Origin: an uncultured Clostridia bacterium
GTDB lineage: Bacteria; Bacillota_A; Clostridia; Oscillospirales; Oscillospiraceae
NCBI GenBank assembly: GCA_949289625.1
Contig: CASEPH010000419.1
Coordinates: 1 to 8,738 of the forward strand
DNA length: 8,738 bases
Direction: 5' to 3'
A program made the translations under genes and the position numbers. Positions 1 through 5,636 of the stretch are shown in pieces; position 1 is the stretch's first letter, and the number at the start of each line of letters is the position of its first letter. Under the pieces are notes generated by a model, which saw only the letters and a program-made list of their open reading frames with translations, had not been told where the DNA came from and searched no databases.

Positions 1-1977
1 CTCACTGTCCACAACGCCGTCATAGCTGTCGCCGCCCATGTAGATGGTGATATCCGCAGGCGTTAGCTCCACAATGGGCATCCAGCGCAGATCGTCCTTG
101 GTCAACATAACACTCTGGCCAGATGTATCCTCGTTTGTGTAAAGTGGGTAATTGATTTGCTTTGCTCCGGTGTCATCCTCATAATAGGCATACCGATTGA
201 GGTTGTCGGCGTCCTGGACACGGATCGTCCCCGCATCGTCACTGGCGGTTACAGCAAAGGAGCGGTAGTCGTCCGGAAGCGTAAGCGCAGCGTCTGTATT
301 GCCGTCCTTGAGCAAATTGATCGGGCTGGGATCCTCGTCTGCATCCGTCGGAGGATCTTCATCTTCGGCAAATCTGCCGTTGAGCACGGTGTCAGTGACG
401 TTGACTTCACCATTTCCTGTGGTGTCTATATCAATGGCAAACTTAGTGCCGTCGGCATAGGCTTCAATGGTGGTACCGGCTGTAATGGTGGTGGTACCGG
501 CAACTTTGCCGCCGTCGCCAGCGCCGATAGCTGAGGCATATGCGCCGCCAATAGCAGTTACAGTAGCTGAACCGGAGATGGTGATGTCACCTGAATTAGG
601 GGAAAAGTACCCTTCGCCCGTACCAATTCCTGCACCATAATATCCGCCTGACGCGGTAACCAGAGCGTAATCACCTATTGAAATAGTCGTTCGCGAGGCA
701 GGTGTATATAAAAAATAACCAGCTCCAATACCCGCGGCATAATCTCCACCGGATGCTATAACAACTGCAGAATCGCCAATTTCAATGTTTAACTTGACAG
801 AACTGGAATAGGACATGCTTCCGCCAATACCAGCGCCTGTTTCCTCAGCACCCGCCTGAACACTTGCACTGCCGTTGATAATAATATCCCAATCGATATA
901 GCTGTTAAAGCCTTGACCGATTGCTGCACCAGCATAAACATTTCCCAAGCCTTCTACATATATAGTTTGTGCATCCACAGTGGCACTTCCATCAATAAGA
1001 ACGGTACCGCAGCCACCAATTGTGCCGCTTGTAACCGGCGTTGCAGAAGCGCCAATTGCTGCGGAGACATCGGCCAAAGCAGTTACTTTCGCTGTGTCAG
1101 TAATATGTATCTTGCTCTCTTCTCCGGCAGATACACCAACACGTCCGGTACCGATTGCAGCGCCTGCATAGTTTCCACCTAAAACTGAAGTGGTCGTAAC
1201 ATCAACCACACCACCGGAAATAGTAATGCTGTTTAATATACCGTCTTTGCTAGAACTCGGTGTCGTGTAATAATTTGTACCCGGCCCAATGCCACATCCG
1301 CCGCCATAATTATCCACTGCAGTAACGGATACCGTCACATTACCGCCGCTGATTGTAATATCGCCGCTGTCACCGGTGCCACCTGCGGAAGCATCTGGTC
1401 CGCCGCCGCCGATCCCTGCACCAGGGCCATACTGTTCAATGTTGATGGTTCCCCCGGCAATCTGGATGGTGCCGCCGTCTTCATTGGCGCTGCCACCGAT
1501 GGCCGCGCCATGGGCGGCTGCTGATTCGCTGCCATTGTTCAATGTAAGGGTACCGTCGCCGTCAATGGTCAGCGCTTGTCCCTGGGATACACGGATGAGT
1601 GCACCGTCAGTGAAGCCGGTACCACCGCCAATCAAGGAGTTTTCGGCTGCTAAAGTAATCTCAGCCGTGCCACTCTGTACATTGATCAGGCTGGCCCCGG
1701 TCGTGGTAGTCAGCTTCAGATCCTGAATCGTAAACTTCGCAGTGTTTCCTTCTCCCGGATCAACCGTAATCGCATTTTCCTCGGAGGTTCCGGTGATAAT
1801 CAGTCCACCTTCTGGGATGGTCTGCTCATCTGCTCCTTGCGTATATGTGTCGTCCGTAATGGTAATCGCACCTTCTGCGATGTCCAGCGTCGTTGGATCC
1901 GCCGCTGCCGCTTGGATAGGAATCAAACATAACATCCACACCAAAGACAGGATTATTGCCAATAATCGTTTCTTCAT
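1..1977 (-). CDS. Secreted beta-solenoid-like repeat protein, C-terminus beyond window
   Basis: An open frame of 659 codons runs without a stop from the ATG at 1977 to the window edge, so the C-terminus is missing. The start is supported by AAGGAGG at 1985-1991, seven bases upstream. Residues 1-26 form a Sec signal peptide: MKKR, a hydrophobic core, then an AAAA cleavage region. Residues about 27-150 are Thr/Gly-rich beta-strand sequence resembling clostridial carbohydrate-binding repeat proteins. From about 150 to 490 there are roughly ten imperfect repeats of 29-45 residues, each ending in a G-A-x-I-G-x-G motif (Ile at 160, 189, 230, 275, 308, 353, 384, 417, 451 and 484), often preceded by I-T-I-S-G and V-T-A. 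This suggests a parallel beta-helix. An acidic stretch (538-552) is followed by a different domain containing ITIYMGGDSYDG (644-655), a phrase typical of large Oscillospiraceae exported proteins. The role is probably cell-surface or secreted, for binding or adhesion; the ligand is unknown. The upstream invertible segment suggests phase-variable expression. Confidence 0.85.
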   Translation of the reverse strand, partial: MKKRLLAIILSLVWMLCLIPIQAAAADPTTLDIAEGAITITDDTYTQGADEQTIPEGGLIITGTSEENAITVDPGEGNTAKFTIQDLKLTTTTGASLINVQSGTAEITLAAENSLIGGGTGFTDGALIRVSQGQALTIDGDGTLTLNNGSESAAAHGAAIGGSANEDGGTIQIAGGTINIEQYGPGAGIGGGGPDASAGGTGDSGDITISGGNVTVSVTAVDNYGGGCGIGPGTNYYTTPSSSKDGILNSITISGGVVDVTTTSVLGGNYAGAAIGTGRVGVSAGEESKIHITDTAKVTALADVSAAIGASATPVTSGTIGGCGTVLIDGSATVDAQTIYVEGLGNVYAGAAIGQGFNSYIDWDIIINGSASVQAGAEETGAGIGGSMSYSSSVKLNIEIGDSAVVIASGGDYAAGIGAGYFLYTPASRTTISIGDYALVTASGGYYGAGIGTGEGYFSPNSGDITISGSATVTAIGGAYASAIGAGDGGKVAGTTTITAGTTIEAYADGTKFAIDIDTTGNGEVNVTDTVLNGRFAEDEDPPTDADEDPSPINLLKDGNTDAALTLPDDYRSFAVTASDDAGTIRVQDADNLNRYAYYEDDTGAKQINYPLYTNEDTSGQSVMLTKDDLRWMPIVELTPADITIYMGGDSYDGVVDSE

Positions 1978-2115
1978 TCTTTATCCTCCTTTGCATTCTT
2001 CTGGTCTCGCTATGCAACGCGAAACCATTTCACGATGGATCTTCCCTCTTGCCATTGCGCAATTTTCCATGGACATGCGCCAGATTTGGAAAGGCCGTCT
2101 TTTTTTAGAGGAATA

Positions 2116-2145
2116 TTTATATAATGGGCATTATTTACATCACAA
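2116..2145 (-). promoter_or_regulatory. Possible fixed promoter of the repeat-protein gene
   Basis: On the minus strand TTGTGA (2140-2145) is followed 18 bases later by TATAAA (2116-2121) in an AT-rich stretch, about 140 bases upstream of the ATG at 1977. It lies outside the inverted repeats, so it would be orientation-independent. The match is only moderate and AT-rich DNA yields such matches by chance. If it is active, the gene would not be fully silent in the present orientation. Confidence 0.25.
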
Positions 2146-2160
2146 ACGTAAAACAATACA

Positions 2161-2175
2161 CACACCAATTGTGTG
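2161..2175. repeat. Operator-like palindrome
   Basis: CACA and TGTG flank a central CAATTG (2166-2171), giving a 14-base palindrome with a single bulged C at 2165. It sits just upstream of the possible fixed minus-strand promoter, a position suitable for a repressor or activator site. The binding protein is unknown. Confidence 0.35.
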
Positions 2176-2184
2176 ATACGGATC

Positions 2185-2215
2185 ATGTGCTTCTAATCAA
2201 TATTTTATGTGCTTC
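2185..2215. repeat. Two 9-bp direct repeats, 22-bp period
   Basis: ATGTGCTTC occurs at 2185-2193 and again at 2207-2215. The 22-base period is about two helical turns, so both copies face the same side of the DNA. They lie between the left inverted repeat and the repeat-protein gene. They could be regulator sites or accessory recombination sites. Both roles are inference. Confidence 0.35.
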
Positions 2216-2240
2216 AAACCAGCAACAAAACATACATTAT

Positions 2241-2259
2241 GACAAAATCCGCCTTTTGT
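2241..2259 (+). repeat. Left inverted repeat of predicted invertible element
   Basis: GACAAAATCCGCCTTTTGT matches the reverse complement of 2514-2532 at 18 of 19 positions. Widening both sides by four bases (2237-2259 and 2514-2536) gives 21 of 23. Internally it is a recombinase-type site: perfect inverted arms ACAAAA and TTTTGT around an asymmetric 6-base core TCCGCC (2248-2253). Confidence 0.85.
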
Positions 2260-2305
2260 AGAAAAAGATGGGCTAAATGTCTCCTGATTTGATTTGTAAC
2301 TATAA

Positions 2306-2332
2306 ATCGACCTGAGCGTCGATGTTTTTTAT
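2306..2332 (+). terminator. Intrinsic-terminator-like hairpin inside the invertible element
   Basis: ATCGAC (2306-2311) pairs with GTCGAT (2318-2323) around a 6-base loop and is followed by GTTTTTTATT. The stem is short, so termination may be partial. As sequenced it acts on rightward transcription. After inversion it would face leftward transcripts arriving from the recombinase gene, upstream of the switched promoter, and could insulate it. Confidence 0.45.
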
Positions 2333-2375
2333 TAGAAATAATTCTTTTTTTTACTATTAATAGCAAAATATTATA

Positions 2376-2407
2376 TATATTTGCATTGGTAAAACCATGC
2401 AAATATA
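2376..2407. repeat. Strong palindrome inside the invertible element
   Basis: TATATTTGCATTGG (2376-2389) and CCATGCAAATATA (2395-2407) are inverted copies with one extra T in the left arm, separated by TAAAA. That gives 13 paired positions. No T-run follows in either direction, so it is not an obvious terminator. Its centre is about 46 bases upstream of the -35 box at 2438, which suits an activator, repressor or DNA-bending protein site. Confidence 0.5.
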
Positions 2408-2437
2408 GGCTATTGTTGTTATTTTGTATTCATTATC

Positions 2438-2466
2438 TTGAATTTCATTTATTTGTATGGTAAAAT
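2438..2466 (+). promoter_or_regulatory. Sigma-A-type promoter carried by the invertible element
   Basis: TTGAAT (2438-2443), a 17-base spacer and TAAAAT (2461-2466), with a TGG directly before the -10 that gives an extended -10 element. This is the best promoter match in the gap. As sequenced it fires rightward, through the right inverted repeat into the recombinase gene on the antisense strand. A GGAGG at 2478-2482 is 19 bases from the next ATG (2502), too far to support a coding start. Confidence 0.65.
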
Positions 2467-2513
2467 AATGTAATGTTGGAGGAAACAAGCTTAATTTACA
2501 CATGCAACAAGAG

Positions 2514-2532
2514 ACAAAAGGCGGATTTCGTC
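2514..2532 (-). repeat. Right inverted repeat of predicted invertible element
   Basis: ACAAAAGGCGGATTTCGTC is the inverted partner of 2241-2259 with one mismatch. Arms ACAAAA and TTTCGT surround the core GGCGGA (2520-2525), the exact reverse complement of the left core. Two sites with oppositely oriented cores are expected to recombine by inversion. The repeat begins directly after the recombinase TAG stop (2533-2535). Confidence 0.85.
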
Positions 2533-3378
2533 CTAAGACACCAGACGAAGCTGCTCCAACGTTTTTGCATGCTCTGCGCCAGTGGAAATTAAATAAATTC
2601 GAGTCGTATCCATGGAGGAGTGTCCCAACACATCCGCCAGCTTGGCTACATCCCGGCAGGCCTGATAAAAGGTTCGTGCAAAAAGATGCCGGAGATTATG
2701 AGGGAAAACCTTGGTAGCTTCGACTCCAGCTTCCCTACACACCCGTTTCATCTCTGCCCAGATCTGCTTGCGGGACATAGAACGTCCGCTTCTGGTGAGA
2801 AAAATCTCGCCGGAAGCGATTTTGTTTTTTTTAGCATACTTCAGCAGTTTTCGACAGAGCTTCCCGGGGATCAAAATGGTGCGAATTTTCCCCTTTAGAG
2901 AAATCTCGGTCTTCCCCTGGGTCGCCGCCTGTACCGTGATATACTGGACCTCACTGACGCGGATGCCCGTGGCACAAATGGTCTCCATCAACAGGGCCAG
3001 CCGCTTCTTTCCAAGGGACTCCGCCGTCAAAATGAGACGTTCATACTCCTGCCGGCTCAGCTCCCGACTCGCTTCCCGAAACAGCTTTCGCTGGATTTTC
3101 AGGAATTTTACTCGACACTCTCCCCATCCGAGGAAGTCAAACAGCCCATTTACTGCGGAAAGCATGGCGTTTACACTAACCGGGGCATAGTGGTTTTCCA
3201 GCAAAAAGGCTTTCCATTCCGCCGCCAGTTCCTTTGTCACAGGCCGGCCCTCCAGCCATACCGCAAAGAATCTTGTATCCCGCAGATATTTTTCAATGGT
3301 GCCGGCACTCCGCTCCTCTTCCCGTAGATGTTTGCCATATGCGATGATCTGTTCCTTGGTCAATTGATATTGTTTCAT
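2533..3378 (-). CDS. Tyrosine recombinase, predicted DNA invertase of the adjacent switch
   Basis: This 281-residue protein belongs to the XerC/D-like phage-integrase family. Residues about 5-95 form the N-terminal SAM-like DNA-binding domain and about 105-275 the catalytic domain. The catalytic set is complete: Arg140 (ATGIRVSE), a beta-hairpin Lys at 162 or 164 (LKGKIR), His227 and Arg230 (PHNLRH), His253 (LGHSS) and the nucleophile Tyr262 (TTRIYL), with the usual nine-residue step from His to Tyr. Length is slightly short of the roughly 300 residues of XerC/D, as in many single-gene invertases. The ATG at 3378 has GGAGG at 3389-3393, ten bases upstream. The TAG stop abuts an inverted repeat, so the gene most likely encodes the enzyme that flips the promoter segment. 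A prophage-type integrase is less likely: no excisionase, phage genes or tRNA-derived att duplication are visible. Housekeeping XerC/D is also less likely from context. Its 3' half would be covered by antisense RNA from the rightward promoter at 2438. Confidence 0.92.
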   Translation of the reverse strand: MKQYQLTKEQIIAYGKHLREEERSAGTIEKYLRDTRFFAVWLEGRPVTKELAAEWKAFLLENHYAPVSVNAMLSAVNGLFDFLGWGECRVKFLKIQRKLFREASRELSRQEYERLILTAESLGKKRLALLMETICATGIRVSEVQYITVQAATQGKTEISLKGKIRTILIPGKLCRKLLKYAKKNKIASGEIFLTRSGRSMSRKQIWAEMKRVCREAGVEATKVFPHNLRHLFARTFYQACRDVAKLADVLGHSSMDTTRIYLISTGAEHAKTLEQLRLVS

Positions 3379-3410
3379 TTGAAGGAAACCTCCACTGATA
3401 TAGTAATACC

Positions 3411-3443
3411 CGTATTATACCTTAATCGCCATCGTATTATGAA
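3411..3443 (-). promoter_or_regulatory. Probable recombinase promoter with repeated CGTATTAT
   Basis: On the minus strand TATAAT (3414-3419) lies about 20 bases upstream of the GGAGG that precedes the recombinase. The -35 is poor (TTCATA at 3438-3443, 18-base spacer). CGTATTAT occurs on the plus strand at 3411-3418 and 3433-3440, a 22-base period, so one copy overlaps the -10 and the other the -35. This is compatible with an autoregulator or other repressor. Apart from this promoter, I see nothing gene-like between 3379 and 3540. Confidence 0.4.
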
Positions 3444-3539
3444 AGTCTTGATGCACGATGTCGAAAAGTATTGTTTCCCCCACAACTAATTTTCATTTTA
3501 GCCGTCTCAACGACAAACTTAATTCACCCCTAAACACAG

Positions 3540-3575
3540 AAAAAGCCGACTGCGCAGCAAGCACAGCCGGCTTTC
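3540..3575 (-). terminator. Intrinsic terminator downstream of tRNA-Ala
   Basis: Arms 3542-3555 and 3561-3574 form a 14-position stem with two mismatches and a 5-base loop. On the minus strand the stem ends in CGGCTTTTTCTG, a T-run suited to rho-independent termination. It ends the tRNA transcript and separates it from the recombinase gene. Confidence 0.7.
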
Positions 3576-3588
3576 ACAAATAAACAGA

Positions 3589-3615
3589 GGAAGGCACGCC
3601 GACGGCGTGCCTTCC
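3589..3615 (-). terminator. Perfect 13-bp hairpin directly after the tRNA
   Basis: GGAAGGCACGCCG (3589-3601) and its exact complement (3603-3615) meet around A3602, an almost loopless palindrome that must open a few central pairs. It starts five bases after the tRNA CCA end on the minus strand and is followed only by a weak T-rich stretch. It may be a first-stage terminator or a stable 3' structure guiding tRNA processing. Confidence 0.5.
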
Positions 3616-3619
3616 AGTT

Positions 3620-3695
3620 TGGTGGACCTTAGGGGGATCGAACCCCTGACCTCCAGATTGCGAACCTGGCGCTCTCCCAGCTGAGCTAAAGGCCC
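3620..3695 (-). tRNA. tRNA-Ala (anticodon CGC)
   Basis: A 76-base cloverleaf with encoded CCA (3620-3622). The acceptor is GGGCCTT paired with AAGGTCC, including the G3:U70 wobble pair that identifies alanine tRNAs. The D arm is GCTC/GAGC. The anticodon stem CCAGG/TCTGG carries the loop TTCGCAA, so the anticodon is CGC, reading GCG codons. The T arm is AGGGG-TTCGATC-CCCCT. It stands alone, with its own promoter (3727-3755) and terminator. Confidence 0.97.
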
Positions 3696-3726
3696 ATAGA
3701 ACACAAGGATTCTAAACGCAATGGTA

Positions 3727-3755
3727 ATTATATCACGGAGAAAACTTGAAGTCAA
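3727..3755 (-). promoter_or_regulatory. Promoter of tRNA-Ala
   Basis: On the minus strand TTGACT (3750-3755), a 17-base spacer and TATAAT (3727-3732), one base from full consensus. Transcription would start around 3720, about 25 bases before the mature tRNA 5' end. This fits a strongly expressed stable RNA. Confidence 0.85.
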
Positions 3756-3848
3756 CAGTTTTGTGGGCGGAACCGGACGCTATTATCCCCGTTCCCCGCA
3801 TATGGCGGCAGCCTTGTCCCAAAGGCAAGGATCTGCCGCCAATATAAT

Positions 3849-4157
3849 TTACAGAAGCGTAATTTCGCCCAAAACCGGCACTTTCTTTTCTGTGCCGGAA
3901 ATGGCAGAGACAAAACCGATAATCCAAAAGACAAACAGGACCAGGCTGATCAGCCCACCGATTATCCCCACCAGAGTGCCAATCAGCGGCAAGAAATCAC
4001 AGATCCGGACAACTATACTTACTAATACGCCTGCCAGCCAAAGAACCAGCGCCTGATTTAGATGAAATCTGGACGCCTGCCGGTCTCCCAACAAAAAGGC
4101 TAAAATCAGTCCCACTGGCGTCAAATATGCCACAATATCCGTTGTTTTTTTGCTCAT
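3849..4157 (-). CDS. Small DUF4870-like (Tic20-like) membrane protein
   Basis: The protein has 102 residues from the chosen ATG at 4157. GGAG at 4167-4170, nine bases upstream, supports this start. In-frame ATGs at 4166 and 4172 would add three or five residues but have no clear ribosome binding site. Hydrophobic segments lie at about 7-23, 36-52 and 56-86. The motif GDRQASRFHLNQALVLWL (24-41) is characteristic of the DUF4870 family, in which a short charged loop with FH-NQA precedes the second membrane segment. The family is of unknown biochemical function. It is divergent from the symporter gene (147 bases apart) and transcribed toward the tRNA promoter; no clear terminator is visible between them. 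Confidence 0.8.
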   Translation of the reverse strand: MSKKTTDIVAYLTPVGLILAFLLGDRQASRFHLNQALVLWLAGVLVSIVVRICDFLPLIGTLVGIIGGLISLVLFVFWIIGFVSAISGTEKKVPVLGEITLL

Positions 4158-4230
4158 TTCCTTCATCTCCATTCATTGTCTTTCTTGAAGCATGTCCCGC
4201 CTTTGCGATGCATACACTGTACCCCGGAAG

Positions 4231-4252
4231 GCAGATCCATCTGCTTATTTTT
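4231..4252 (+). terminator. Hairpin with T-rich tail in the symporter leader
   Basis: GCAGAT (4231-4236) and ATCTGC (4239-4244) are exact inverted copies two bases apart, so five pairs around a 4-base loop, followed by TTATTTTT. It lies 53 bases before the symporter ATG with no plus-strand gene upstream. It could be a leader attenuator, a terminator of stray transcription or a chance palindrome. Confidence 0.3.
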
Positions 4253-4304
4253 CATTGTAGTCGCTTTCTCGATTTCTGTCAAGGCGGCATGGGAGGCGCC
4301 AAAT

Positions 4305-5636
4305 ATGCACACGATATTATGGCTGGAACGAGTTCTTTGGAGCGGCCCATTGTTTCTGGGCCTAATGGGTAGTCATCTTTTTTTCACCGTTCGGCTGCGA
4401 GGCATCCAGCGGCTGACAGGCCGGGGCATCATGCTCAGTGTTCAGAGGGACCGAGGCGCCAACGGTGTCTCCAGTTTTGGCGCTTTGGCCACCTCATTAG
4501 CTGCTGCCATCGGAACGGGCAACATCATCGGCATAGCTACAGCCGTTGCGCTGGGCGGACCAGGTGCTGTGCTTTGGTGCTGGCTGACCGGGGTGTTTGG
4601 TATGGCCACTCGCTACGCCGAATCCTATTTATCTCTGCGCTACCGGCGGCAACAGCCTGACGGAACAGCCGTGGGCGGCCCCATGTACGTGATGGAGGAT
4701 CGTCTCCATATGCCCCGGCTGGCCAAATGCTTTGCGTTTCTTGGTATCGCAGCGGCTTTGGGCACCGGTTCCCTCATTCAAGCCAACGCCATTGGCAGCG
4801 CACTGCGCACCACCGCCCATGTGCCCCTTCTTTTCACAGGTGTTGCCGTGACCCTGTTGTCCGCACTGGTGATTCTCGGAGGCGTTCGATCCATCTCCTC
4901 CGTCTGTGAAAAGCTGGTACCCACCATGTCGATTTTATATCTGGCCGGTTGCTGCGGAGTTCTGTGGGTAAACAGAGCCTTATTGCCGGACACGCTGGGT
5001 TGCATTGTTACCAGCGCATTTTCCCCCAAAGCCGCAGGCGGTGGATTTGTGGGCAGCTCCATTTTGTCCGCAGCCCGCTATGGCACCGCCCGGGGATTGT
5101 TTACCAACGAATCCGGCATGGGAACCGCACCAATGGCAGCTGCCGCAGGTCCCTGCAAGCATCCGGCGAAAGAGGCTCTGATCTCCATGACCGGCGTGTT
5201 TTGGGACACTGTGGTGATCTGTGCCATGACTGGGCTGGTGCTGGTTTCCTCTATTCTGCGGACACCGGAGCTCTTTTCCCAAGCTGATGTGGGATCGCTT
5301 TGTTATTTGGCTTTTTCCCTTTTACCTGGAGGCACATGGATTCTGACTATTTCCCTTGTGGTGTTTGCCTTTGCCACCATCGTAGGCTGGTGTTGGTACG
5401 GAGAGGTCTGCTGGGGCTATCTGCTGGGACGTCATAATCTTCTTTTGTATCGCATTCTCTATTTAGCCGCTGCGTTTTTAGGTGTATTTGGAGGACTGGA
5501 ACTGATCTGGAGTCTGGGAAGCATTTTGGCCGGTCTGATGACACTTCCCAATCTCCTATGTCTGTGGCGATTGCGTCAGGAAGTGACCGCCAGTCTCCAG
5601 ACTCTTGCCCCTGGGGAAAAGCGGTTGCTTTTTTGA
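4305..5636 (+). CDS. Sodium:alanine/glycine symporter, AgcS (SSS-independent AGCS) family
   Basis: The protein has 443 residues from the ATG at 4305, chosen because GGGAGG at 4291-4296 sits eight bases upstream. The open frame extends back to 4176, but that portion (CIHCTPEGRSIC) looks non-coding. It is a polytopic inner-membrane protein expected to import alanine or glycine with sodium. Family signatures are clear: GTGNIIGIATAVALGGPGA (residues 70-88), followed by WCWLTGVFGMATRYAE (91-106), then GGPMYVM (124-130), and NESGMGTAPMAAAAG (268-282), equivalent to the family NEAGLGSAP motif. About ten hydrophobic segments are visible. Length is slightly below the usual 450-480 because the C-terminal tail is short. 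Exact substrate and ion specificity cannot be read from sequence. The stop codon lies inside the probable promoter of the next gene, so there is essentially no independent terminator between the two. Confidence 0.93.
   Translation: MHTILWLERVLWSGPLFLGLMGSHLFFTVRLRGIQRLTGRGIMLSVQRDRGANGVSSFGALATSLAAAIGTGNIIGIATAVALGGPGAVLWCWLTGVFGMATRYAESYLSLRYRRQQPDGTAVGGPMYVMEDRLHMPRLAKCFAFLGIAAALGTGSLIQANAIGSALRTTAHVPLLFTGVAVTLLSALVILGGVRSISSVCEKLVPTMSILYLAGCCGVLWVNRALLPDTLGCIVTSAFSPKAAGGGFVGSSILSAARYGTARGLFTNESGMGTAPMAAAAGPCKHPAKEALISMTGVFWDTVVICAMTGLVLVSSILRTPELFSQADVGSLCYLAFSLLPGGTWILTISLVVFAFATIVGWCWYGEVCWGYLLGRHNLLLYRILYLAAAFLGVFGGLELIWSLGSILAGLMTLPNLLCLWRLRQEVTASLQTLAPGEKRLLF

Larger units (their letters stand above)
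2241..2532. other. Predicted invertible promoter element (phase-variation switch)
   Basis: Near-perfect 19-bp inverted repeats enclose 254 bp (2260-2513) of AT-rich DNA containing no convincing gene. Inside, left to right, are a rightward terminator-like hairpin (2306-2332), a long palindrome (2376-2407) and a rightward promoter (2438-2466). The recombinase gene abuts the right repeat and a long exported-protein gene lies beyond the left one. This matches known invertible promoters of surface genes flipped by tyrosine recombinases, such as the Mpi-controlled capsule promoters of Bacteroides fragilis and the RecV-controlled switches of Clostridioides difficile. In the present orientation the promoter points away from the repeat-protein gene. 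After inversion its -10 would fall near 2307-2312 on the minus strand, giving a leader of about 320 bases before the ATG at 1977. Inversion itself is inferred, not observed. Confidence 0.75.

Noticed and set aside
1376..2176. Plus-strand frames of 116 and 144 codons opposite the repeat protein
   Set aside because: Antisense of the repetitive Gly/Thr-rich coding region and its leader, with no ribosome binding sites or protein-like features.
1978..2236. Riboswitch in the long leader of the repeat-protein gene
   Set aside because: I compared the leader with the conserved core of c-di-GMP-I riboswitches from memory and found no match; no other known riboswitch core was recognised.
2214..2402. 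A 62-codon minus-strand frame crossing the left inverted repeat
   Set aside because: AT-rich low-complexity translation, no ribosome binding site, and it would be broken by inversion.
2502..2717. A 71-codon plus-strand frame downstream of the switch promoter
   Set aside because: Almost all of it is antisense to the recombinase. The GGAGG at 2478 is 19 bases from the ATG, and the protein shows no recognisable features. The RNA may exist, but coding is unsupported.
2533..3695. Recombinase next to a tRNA as an integrated genetic element
   Set aside because: No duplicate of the tRNA 3' end is seen elsewhere in the window, there are no excisionase or phage genes, and the tRNA is separated by terminators. 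The inverted repeats give a better explanation, though an att site outside the window cannot be excluded.
3519..3755. A 78-codon minus-strand open frame containing PLAQLGERQVRNLEVRGSIPLRSTK
   Set aside because: This is the familiar spurious translation across a tRNA gene; the cloverleaf at 3620-3695 explains the sequence.
4176..4304. Upstream in-frame extension of the symporter (43 residues)
   Set aside because: The extension is Cys-rich and unlike the family N-terminus, has no ribosome binding site, and the ATG at 4305 has an ideal one.
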